Shown here: positions 56,764-64,000 of the stretch, in pieces
Numbering within the stretch: position 1 is the first letter of the stretch
How the letters are laid out: every line of letters starts with the position of its first letter
From: Arthrospira sp. PCC 9108
GTDB taxonomy: Bacteria; Cyanobacteriota; Cyanobacteriia; Cyanobacteriales; Microcoleaceae
Length of the DNA stretch: 64,000 bases
NCBI GenBank assembly: GCA_016745315.1
Contig: CP066886.1
Coordinates: forward strand, 3,286,501 to 3,350,500
Direction: 5' to 3'
Notes under the pieces: model-generated
What the model was told of the DNA's origin: nothing
The model's database searches: none
Seen by the model: the letters and a program-made list of their open reading frames with translations, nothing else
Program-made: the position numbers and the translations under genes

Positions 56764-57282
56764 TTAACGAGGGGTAATGGGAATTTGTACTTCACTATAT
56801 TTTAAATAAGGGGGAGTCATAGGGGAATTATAAAACAAGCGTCTTGGGGGTCCAAAAATTTGATATTCTGGATGTTGTTGTAGCCAGTCTTTCAATTTAT
56901 CCAAATGTATTTGGTAGCTTTCCCAAGTATAAGGACCTTGAATCCCAATGCTAACTACCATCATTTCTGGGGTATCTGTGACGGTGACATCAGCATCAAC
57001 AGTTTGGGGATTAATTTCGGGTTGAGAGTATAAAAAAGAGACATCCGCCGCTGATGTTTCTTCCCAGGAACCCTCCTGTAAATATCGCGCCTCGACGGGG
57101 GTTGTCATGGCGATATTATTAGTGCTAATATGTTGGAATAGGGGGTTAAATGCCATGCGGGTGGCGACGGTTAAATCTCCCTGGTGGCGATAGGTAACAG
57201 CCCGATAATGGGGGTATTTTTTAACTTCAATAGTTCCAATGTCTGTAGGTTCTGGGAACCCTTTGGGTAAATCGGCTGGCAT
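56764..57282 (-). CDS. SOUL heme-binding family protein
   Basis: The protein has 172 residues. It carries the SOUL/HBP pattern: IEVKKYPHYRAVTY, AFNPLFQHISTNNIAMTTPVE and a C-terminal PPRRLFYNSPMTPPYL. The family binds tetrapyrroles in eukaryotes; bacterial roles are unclear. AGGAG lies upstream of the ATG. The next gene upstream ends 17 bp away, so the two may be co-transcribed. Confidence 0.82.
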   Translation of the reverse strand: MPADLPKGFPEPTDIGTIEVKKYPHYRAVTYRHQGDLTVATRMAFNPLFQHISTNNIAMTTPVEARYLQEGSWEETSAADVSFLYSQPEINPQTVDADVTVTDTPEMMVVSIGIQGPYTWESYQIHLDKLKDWLQQHPEYQIFGPPRRLFYNSPMTPPYLKYSEVQIPITPR

Positions 57283-57299
57283 TTTGATTAACTCCTAGA

Positions 57300-58259
57300 T
57301 TAAACAATTATCTGTGATTGTACATGATCAGGTTCCTCAAGTGTTATCAATTGCTGTAAGTGATGTGGTGTGGGACAAAAATCTGATAATTGCTGTGGGT
57401 GATTTATGGTGATTTCGGGTTTGTCTCGATACATAATAACTCGACCGCTAATATAAACATATCCTCGCCCCAGACCAGCATAGCGACGATTGATTAATCG
57501 GACAATGGGTGCATTTTTCTCGCTTTTGGCTTCTGGTATCCATAACTTGATAATATGGTCTTTTGAGCCGGTATGAATTAAGGCGCTATTACCAATCCAT
57601 TTGGTGATACCATCTTGTAAATCACAAAATATAGTAATCCATTGTTTACTAGCGGCGGCGGCTAGAATTTCGGGATAGTCAAAACGGACAGAAAGAACTC
57701 CGGCTGTTTTTCCATGATGGCGATAATCTTGAATAATACCATCCCTTAATGACCACCAACAGTTTAAGAGTTCATAATCACGAAAGGGCTTATTTTGAGG
57801 TAAATTGCGATCCCAAATAATGCGATTATGGGCTTGAGCGATCGCTTCTGCTTCCATCATTTGGCGGTGATAAAATTGCGATCGCCCATATTTAATATAA
57901 TAGGGACTCCAACCTTCTTGAATTAATCGCAAGTTATAATGATCATCGCCTTTATGAACATAGCAAATCAAGCGACCATAGGTATCTCGGTATTTGTCTA
58001 AACAGACTTCTAAGGAATCATCACTATCAAATTCCAAATCCACTTTAGTTAATGTTCCATCAGCTTCTGTGAAGTATTTTTTAGCCATTGCTGAAGCCTC
58101 TATTCCGGTTTGCGTGACCGGTTTGGAACCTTTAGCAAATGATTCCTCAGTATCAACACAATGCAATCGCAGAGGTTCTCGGCGACCATTTAGCAAGACT
58201 TTGATAGTATCTCCATCTACAATTTTAGTAACTTGTAGGTTGTTAATTCTAGTTCCCAC
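57300..58259 (-). CDS. thermonuclease-like (SNase) protein with C-terminal extension
   Basis: The protein has 319 residues. The first 165 or so are a staphylococcal-nuclease domain: KIVDGDTIKVLL, LRLHCVDTEES (catalytic Arg and Glu) and YGRLICYV (second Arg). The C-terminal half has a segment resembling an OB-fold (VYISGRVIMYRDKPEITI), possibly nucleic-acid binding. No signal peptide is apparent. The start is GTG. Confidence 0.78.
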   Translation of the reverse strand: MGTRINNLQVTKIVDGDTIKVLLNGRREPLRLHCVDTEESFAKGSKPVTQTGIEASAMAKKYFTEADGTLTKVDLEFDSDDSLEVCLDKYRDTYGRLICYVHKGDDHYNLRLIQEGWSPYYIKYGRSQFYHRQMMEAEAIAQAHNRIIWDRNLPQNKPFRDYELLNCWWSLRDGIIQDYRHHGKTAGVLSVRFDYPEILAAAASKQWITIFCDLQDGITKWIGNSALIHTGSKDHIIKLWIPEAKSEKNAPIVRLINRRYAGLGRGYVYISGRVIMYRDKPEITINHPQQLSDFCPTPHHLQQLITLEEPDHVQSQIIV

Positions 58260-58569
58260 TTTTCTATAACTATACTGGTAATTGACAACATTCTTCGATA
58301 ATTTCAGCTAAAAGTGCCATAATCAGGTAGCAGGATTGGGAGTCTGTTTCCCTCAAAAAGAAGCAAGCGATCGCCTCAGTCCTGGATACCGAAATGAGGT
58401 AAAGCTACTATTGAAGATAAACAATGATATCATGAATATGGGAAGGTTAAATCTCCAAAAATGCCAAGTTTGATCAGATAATTGTCAGATGTCCTTTCCT
58501 TAGTCTAGGTTTCCCCTAGTCCCTAGTTTACTCGGGGATGACCTGTAGGAAGCTAAACTCCTGTGATTA
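58260..58569. other. intergenic region, no feature seen
   Basis: This region of about 310 bp separates divergent genes and presumably holds their promoters. Nothing specific was recognised. Confidence 0.4.
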
Positions 58570-59514
58570 ATGCTTAACCATCATTTAACTATGATATCCC
58601 TAACATTAGCTAATTTTGGTATTGTATTTGTGGGAAGTGTATTTTTACTAACAGCGATCGCCAAAATTATTGAGCCCTGGAAATTCGCCCAACATATCGC
58701 CCAACTGAGGCTATTTAATTCTCGGTTAATTGAACTGATAACTATAACTTTTATAGCCGTAGAAGCCACCATAGGAAGCGCGTTAATTTTCGGGGCGACA
58801 CCCGCCATGATCATCCCGTTGAGTATCATAATTTTAATCGGTCTTTCGGGGTTAACTTATTGGAGTACATCGACGGGAAAAACGGAAGATTGTGGCTGTT
58901 ATAATGGCTGGCTAAAAATCACCCCTAATCAAAGTTTACTGTTGAATTTACTGTATATTATTTGCCTAGGTGTGGGTTTAATTGGTAACTATAACGAAGG
59001 GACTATTTTATGGCGGTGGATGATAGTTATAGCCACGTTTTTAATTGGCTATGCAGCCGCCTCGGCTTCCCTAGAGTATTTAGATAATCATGGCTATCCA
59101 CTAATTGATTTAGCGCCGATTCAAGCCAACAGACCTTGGCAAAATCAATGGTTAGGGGAAGCGGTAAATTTAGACCTAAGTTTGGGTTCAAAATTAATCG
59201 TTTTTATGAGTCCCCGCTGTCCTCAGTGTAAGGACTGGTTACAGGTGTTAAAAATTGTCCATGATTGCCACGAATTGCCTGATGTTTTAGGGGTTGTGGC
59301 GTTTACTAATTATGATGAAATGCGGTGGTTTGTTGATAGTCATCAACTCAATTTTTCGGTGGTCGCTTTAGATAGCGTAGCATACGATCGCCTAAAAATT
59401 GATACTGTCCCCACCGCTGTAATAGTGGAAGATGGCATCATCCGAGAAAAATGGGTGGCGGGAATGCCTGCATCATTTGTTCAACGCATTAAACAGGCGC
59501 TATCTGTGGGTTAA
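58570..59514 (+). CDS. MauE/DoxX-type membrane protein fused to thioredoxin-like domain
   Basis: The protein has 314 residues. Residues 1-170 hold four to five helices with a DCGCYNGWLKITP motif, as in MauE-like redox membrane proteins. The C-terminal part (about 195-310) is thioredoxin-like with the active site SPRCPQCKDW and the cis-Pro region KIDTVPTAVIV. The fusion couples a quinone- or thiol-linked membrane unit to a thiol reductase, probably for disulfide handling. Its stop shares TTAA with the opposing gene. Confidence 0.78.
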   Translation: MLNHHLTMISLTLANFGIVFVGSVFLLTAIAKIIEPWKFAQHIAQLRLFNSRLIELITITFIAVEATIGSALIFGATPAMIIPLSIIILIGLSGLTYWSTSTGKTEDCGCYNGWLKITPNQSLLLNLLYIICLGVGLIGNYNEGTILWRWMIVIATFLIGYAAASASLEYLDNHGYPLIDLAPIQANRPWQNQWLGEAVNLDLSLGSKLIVFMSPRCPQCKDWLQVLKIVHDCHELPDVLGVVAFTNYDEMRWFVDSHQLNFSVVALDSVAYDRLKIDTVPTAVIVEDGIIREKWVAGMPASFVQRIKQALSVG

Positions 59515-60404
59515 ATAGGGAAAGCCACAGACTTGAGAATGGTTAAAGGTTGTTGTTGCTTGAGTTGTGCCAATTGTGCATCATTGCCAACCAGTAGCGC
59601 CCCCGCAAACCCCAAAGAATTAACGGATATGTTGTGAAAAGTTTCTTGCGATCGCGGTATAATTAACAGCCAATTTCGAGTCGCCAATAAGTTATAAGGT
59701 GTGGCGGGTTTCCCATTATCATTAATTGAGATTTTGAGGAAATCCAATGATTTTAAATACTCTGCCAAAGTGACTTGGGCGGCTAATTTATAATCAGTGA
59801 CTAAACCGGGTTCAAATAATGATAAAGTATGGCGAAACTCAAAGGGGGGTATTTTACCAATTGAACCAGAAAAAATACTAGATGCGATCGCCTTTTCAAT
59901 CGGCACATTTAACCCATTAGGAATTAGGGGAAACGGCACAAGTTGAAGGTGTTTATGGCGTTGACTAGCCCCCGCCTCTCGACCACCATTATAGAAGGCT
60001 AAACCGTCAATTTCGGTCAAAGCCAGCCACATAGCCTCAAAATCTTCTAAGGTTAGTAAACTATCCTGTTCTTGAAAATCCCGCGTTACTATTAACAGAT
60101 GATAATCGACGACATTAAACTTATTAAGTAAACCCACATGAGTAACTGATAAATTCTCCACAAATAAATCAGGATCATAGGGTAAAAAAGGATTAAATTC
60201 TACCCCGGTGACGGTCTGGGTGGTGACCTGCTTTGGCTGGGCTGTAGCCTTGCGTTGTAGATTATCTATCACCCTGACCAAAAAAGGGATTTCCGCCTGT
60301 TCTACAATTTGGTAATGGGTGCTAATAGGCTGTAATGCACCGACCTCTAAAGCCCGTGCGGTTTGCTGTTGAAGTTTGAACAGTAATGTCCCTGGTTCTA
60401 GCAT
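59511..60404 (-). CDS. Ap4A phosphorylase (ATP adenylyltransferase) family
   Basis: The protein has 297 residues. It carries the HIT-superfamily signature QRHKHLQLVPFP, PFLPYDPDLFVENLS and KFNVVDYHLLIVTR, as in yeast Apa1/2-like Ap4A phosphorylases that cleave dinucleoside tetraphosphates with phosphate to ADP and ATP. Length is as expected. Confidence 0.88.
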   Translation of the reverse strand: MLEPGTLLFKLQQQTARALEVGALQPISTHYQIVEQAEIPFLVRVIDNLQRKATAQPKQVTTQTVTGVEFNPFLPYDPDLFVENLSVTHVGLLNKFNVVDYHLLIVTRDFQEQDSLLTLEDFEAMWLALTEIDGLAFYNGGREAGASQRHKHLQLVPFPLIPNGLNVPIEKAIASSIFSGSIGKIPPFEFRHTLSLFEPGLVTDYKLAAQVTLAEYLKSLDFLKISINDNGKPATPYNLLATRNWLLIIPRSQETFHNISVNSLGFAGALLVGNDAQLAQLKQQQPLTILKSVAFPI

Positions 60405-60621
60405 GGTTAATTATGGACTCAGTAAGTCATCAGTAAGCCCAGCAATTATATCAAGTTTTAGCTGTGATATTTGCGGAAATCGCTGTTTAATTAATATGGA
60501 TGATGTCGCCGGGAATATATGCCGCCCAGTCATGTTTGCCTAAATTTTGGGGGGGGGAAAGATTGCCAGAAAAACCAGTAATGGTATACAATTATTAGAT
60601 AGTCTAATTGTAGCATAGCCT

Positions 60622-61638
60622 ATGATGGTAAACATGACAGCCATGAGTCGCGAACCCAGGTTAAGTGAGGACAATTATCGAAGTCATATCCTGAGTATTG
60701 CACCCATGATGGATCGGACCGATCGCCATTTTCGTTACTTCATGCGACAAATTACCCGCCGCCCCCTACTGTATACAGAAATGGTGACAAGTGCGGCAAT
60801 TATTAACGGCGATCGCCACAAATTACTGGACTTTTCACCAGTCGAAAAACCCCTCGCTCTTCAGGTTGGGGGAGATGATCCTGAACAACTGGCGACCTGT
60901 GCTAAAATCGCCGAAGATTGGGGTTATGATGAGATTAACCTGAACGTGGGTTGTCCGAGTGCGCGGGTGCAAAATGGTAACTTTGGCGCTTGTTTAATGG
61001 CGGAACCCGAAAGAGTTGCTGAAGCTATATCAGCCATGAAAAAAGCCGTTAATATTCCCGTAACAGTTAAGCATCGTATTGGTATCGATAATCGCGATCG
61101 CTATGAAGATATGACCGCATTTGTGCGGGTGGTCGCCGCCTCTGGGTGTCAGCGTTTTACCGTTCACGCGCGCAAAGCATGGCTACAAGGATTAAGCCCC
61201 AAAGATAACCGAAATATACCCCCCCTGCGTTATGGAGATGTTCACCGTCTCAAGGCAGAATTTCCCCATTTGACAATTGAAATTAATGGAGGATTTACTA
61301 CCCTTGAACAGGTGAAACAACAACTAAAAAAAGTCGATGCGGTAATGATGGGTCGCGCCGCCTATGATAATCCCTATTTATTTGCGATCGCCGACCGAGA
61401 AATTTACGGCGACAATATCAACCCACCCACCCGTCATCAAGTAGTAGAACAAATGCTTCCCTATATCGAAAATTGGTTAAGTCAGGGAGGGCGGCTTAAC
61501 AGCGTTGTCCGCCATATTCTACAACTTTTCGCTGGACAACCAGGAACTAAAGCCTGGAAGCGACATTTAAGCGAAAACGCACACCTTCCCGGCGCTGGCG
61601 TGGAAGTAGTTAAAGCCGCTTTAGCCGAGGTTCCCTGA
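60622..61638 (+). CDS. dusA: tRNA-dihydrouridine synthase A
   Basis: The FMN enzyme reduces uridine in the tRNA D-loop. It has 338 residues with SIAPMMDRTDRHFRYFMRQ, LYTEMVTSAAI, the active-site NLNVGCPSARVQNGNFGACL and HARKAWLQGLSPKDNR, a stretch specific to DusA. Several in-frame ATGs lie near the start (60622, 60625, 60634, 60643) and the choice is uncertain. Confidence 0.93.
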   Translation: MMVNMTAMSREPRLSEDNYRSHILSIAPMMDRTDRHFRYFMRQITRRPLLYTEMVTSAAIINGDRHKLLDFSPVEKPLALQVGGDDPEQLATCAKIAEDWGYDEINLNVGCPSARVQNGNFGACLMAEPERVAEAISAMKKAVNIPVTVKHRIGIDNRDRYEDMTAFVRVVAASGCQRFTVHARKAWLQGLSPKDNRNIPPLRYGDVHRLKAEFPHLTIEINGGFTTLEQVKQQLKKVDAVMMGRAAYDNPYLFAIADREIYGDNINPPTRHQVVEQMLPYIENWLSQGGRLNSVVRHILQLFAGQPGTKAWKRHLSENAHLPGAGVEVVKAALAEVP

Positions 61639-61673
61639 CTCCCAAAAGCGATCGCACTGACAACTAGATTAAC

Positions 61674-63167
61674 CTAGAAAAAACTGAAGATATTGCTATC
61701 TTCTAAACTCACATCAATCACCTGGTCTATGATACCAACCAGTTGGTCAGAACCCGCTATATAAATAGCTGTGCCATTATTAACCTCCGTTGGTGTCACC
61801 TCAAGTCGATAGTCATCAGGATTACCGATTAAAACAATGATATCTTGATTGATATCGAAGTCACTTACTATGCTGTAACCTTCCCCCGGAAGCATTACAA
61901 AAGTATCATTTCCCTCCCCTCCCACGAGAGTATCAGTACCTTTTGCTCCTCCATATAGGATATCATTACCCTTGTCTCCAAACAAAATATCATTACCATC
62001 ACCTGCGATCAGGGTATCATTACCCTGACCACCATAAAGGGAATCATTACCGTTTCCTCCAAATAGCAGATCATCATCCTTATTTCCTAATAAGATATCA
62101 TCAGCATTACCAGCAACTAGGGTATCATTACCCCGACCACCAAACAGAGTATTATTTCCCTCGACACCGTTCAGGAAATCATCACCTTGAAAACCTAGCA
62201 AAGTTTCATCTGATGCTGTCCCAATAATTACATCATTATTGTCACTACCAAACCACTGATTGGGGAAAGGTTGAGTAATCGACCCATCATTACCTCCTGG
62301 TAAAACTTCCGGGATTTCTGGGATGAAATTATCCAAATTAATCAATTGATTAATTGCTTCTATTCCCAGTTGTTCGGGTCCTATTGATATTGATGTTTCA
62401 TCAAAAGTCGGAAGTTGAATCGGAAAGAAAAGAGATTCTTGAGAGGCGACAGGTTCCTCAAAAAACAGTCCCGGTTGCGGTTCCGGTTCCGGTTGTAATG
62501 CAATAGGCTGCGCTTCTAATTCTGGTTCTGGTTCTGGTTGCGGTTGCGGTTGCGGTTGCGGTTGTAATGCAATAGGCTCCGGTTCTGGTTCTGGTTCTAA
62601 TGCAATAGGCTCGGTTTCCGATTCGGATTCTGTGTCTGAATCATCAACAATAGGCTCGGTTTCCGATTCGGATTCTGTGTCTGAATCATCAACAATAGGC
62701 TCGGTTTCCGATTCGGATTCTGTGTCTGAATCATCAACAATAGGCTCGGTTTCCGATTCGGATTCTGTGTCTGAATCATCAACAATAGGCTCGGTTTCCG
62801 ATTCGGATTCTGTTTCAGGTTCGGATTCTGTTTCCGAATCATCAACAATAGGCTCGGTTTCCGGTTCGGATTCTATTTCCGGCTCCGAATCATCAAAAGT
62901 TGGTTCTATTTCCGGTTCCGAATCATCAACAATAGGCTCGGTTTCGGCTTCCGAATCATCAAAAGTTGGTTGTATTTCGGCTTCCGAATCATCAATAATT
63001 AGCTCGGTTTCGGCTTCCTAATCGTCAAAAGTTGGTTCTATTTCCGGTTCCGAATCATCAAAAGTTGGTTGTATTTCGGCTTCCGAATCATGAATAATTA
63101 GCTCGGTTTCGGTTTCCGCATCACGTTCTAGTTGAGATTCATCAAAATCGGAAAATTCATCATCCAT
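61674..63167 (-). pseudogene. acidic-repeat RTX calcium-binding protein, interrupted by one nonsense codon
   Basis: Reading from the ATG at 63167 gives one frame to 61674 with a single TAG at 63020-63018 (codon 50). The surrounding repeat has GAT-GAT-TCG, so one C-to-A change turned a Ser codon into a stop. The intact product would have about 497 residues: an N-terminal acidic array of SETEPIVDDSDTE-type units (45-bp period in the DNA), a Pro/Glu/Gln linker, then RTX nonapeptides (GGRGNDTLVAG, GGQGNDTLIAGD) that bind calcium, and a C-terminal cap. Such proteins are usually secreted by type I systems. No ATG lies between the stop and 62345, though alternative starts are possible. Confidence 0.75.
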
Positions 63168-63475
63168 TGTAAGTAGTCCTCCAAATTAATATAAAACTCC
63201 GGGTAGTACACCTAGGGTTAGGGTAGTTGACTCGTCGATTCGATGCTATTTATATGGCCAAAATTGTGCGATCGCAGCCATGATAAAACCCCCAGCCACT
63301 AACCCAAACCCTCATCAGGTCTGTACTTCTCAATTCAATTATATCTCAGGGTTTCTGATGAGATGGAAACTTTATCAAAAATTAACATCTTGGCTGGATT
63401 TATTGCTATGATTGAAAAGGGGAGATGGTGAACTTAACTGGCTCTAGTTATCGGGACAGGTATCGACAGTAATTG
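63168..63475. other. intergenic region, no feature seen
   Basis: About 308 bp upstream of the RTX gene, with a HIP1 site. Likely its promoter. No gene or repeat was identified. Confidence 0.4.
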
Positions 63476-64000
63476 TTAGCAATTCAAAAGGTTTTGAATC
63501 AGGTTGGATAACTGTTTTAATTTAATGGGTTTAGTTAGATATTCATTAGCTCCAGCTTCTCGGCATTTTTCAGGTTCGCCAGTGGTGTCTAAGGCGGTTA
63601 ATGCAATAATTGGTAAGTTAGTTAACTTGAGATTTTGGCGAATATATGTAATGGCTGCTAAACCATCAAGCACAGGTATTTGAATATCAATTAAAACTAA
63701 TTGGGGAGATTGGGATTCGATTAAAGCGATCGCCTCCTGTCCATTTTGGGATATCAATAAACTATAGCCTTTAGCTTCCAGATAACTAGACAGTGTAATC
63801 AGTAATGGTTGGTTATTTAGCGCTAACATAATTAACGGAGATTTGGGATTATTAACAGTAAAATAACTCGGTAATTGCCAGTTAGATTTATCCGGTAAAT
63901 TGGTGAGATAATTTGAGGTTTTATGATAAGGTAAATAAACTGTAAAACAGCTACCTTTCCCCAGTTGACTGCTCACCTCAACACAACCGCCATGTAATTC
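63476..64000 (-). CDS. hybrid sensor histidine kinase, C-terminal part (runs off right edge)
   Basis: The frame is open to the window edge: ELHGGCVEVSSQLGKGSCFT is the end of a HATPase domain (G2 box). It is followed by a receiver domain with phospho-acceptor aspartate in LVLIDIQIPVLDGL and the conserved lysine in YLTKPIKLKQL. The apparent start at 63976 is an internal GTG. The sensor part is outside the window. Confidence 0.85.
   Translation of the reverse strand, partial: ELHGGCVEVSSQLGKGSCFTVYLPYHKTSNYLTNLPDKSNWQLPSYFTVNNPKSPLIMLALNNQPLLITLSSYLEAKGYSLLISQNGQEAIALIESQSPQLVLIDIQIPVLDGLAAITYIRQNLKLTNLPIIALTALDTTGEPEKCREAGANEYLTKPIKLKQLSNLIQNLLNC

Noticed and set aside
62597..63021. Repetitive frames on both strands (62597-62848 minus, 62632-63021 plus)
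   Set aside because: Alternative-frame readings of the 45-bp repeats of the acidic RTX gene.
1..64000. tRNA or rRNA genes
   Set aside because: No convincing acceptor/T-loop pattern or rRNA segment was found by eye; a covariance-model scan would be needed to exclude a tRNA.

Overview
The window comes from a cyanobacterial chromosome, most likely a filamentous Oscillatoriales of the Arthrospira/Limnospira type. Evidence is the very dense HIP1 palindrome GCGATCGC, cyanobacteria-specific genes (ycf54, DUF2949, an EGY-like site-2 protease, CyRepA1), and many mobile remnants. The genus is inferred; no rRNA or tRNA gene was seen to settle it.

Layout. 1-2063: nested group II introns on the minus strand, with a maturase start running off the left edge, next to an IS605-type end. 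2069-5424: YdcF-like membrane protein, a two-domain polyphosphate:AMP phosphotransferase and a DUF2949 protein. 5771-7102: a 15-copy, 90-bp minisatellite. 7222-24566: mostly housekeeping genes (fused ABC ATPase, pyrF, tyrS, pilT-like ATPase, coaD, a DivIVA-like coiled coil, a DUF2157/GDYXXLXY pair, pdxJ, ycf54, crtE, folD, uspA, pgk). 24740-32951: a MASE1-PAS histidine kinase, an RbgA-type GTPase, a frameshifted FAD-oxidoreductase/GtrA fusion and a large membrane protein. 33097-42707: a CyRepA1 plasmid-type replication protein, an M50 protease, a GT81 glycosyltransferase, a receiver-DUF6745 protein with a small partner, an APH-type kinase and a peroxiredoxin.

43084-55080 is the accessory island. 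Its core is a three-gene operon: a VMAP-C protein, a MoxR AAA+ ATPase, and a 1715-residue protein joining a vWA-like (SAV_2336-type) domain, a recently amplified TPR array and a CHAT caspase-like protease. This matches the ternary VMAP-MoxR-vWA conflict systems predicted by comparative genomics, here with a protease effector built into the vWA component. It is followed by a DUF488-DUF488-dual-OB cassette and a decayed TnpB with its right-end hairpin.

55667-64000: cysH, SOUL protein, thermonuclease, MauE-thioredoxin fusion, Ap4A phosphorylase, dusA, an acidic-repeat RTX protein broken by one nonsense codon, and the 3' end of a hybrid histidine kinase.

Five intergenic regions carry related copies of a 140-210 bp repeat that contains a promoter-like -35/-10 pair and ends in TTGTCAACCC. 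Three tail-to-tail gene pairs share a TTAA that encodes both stop codons.
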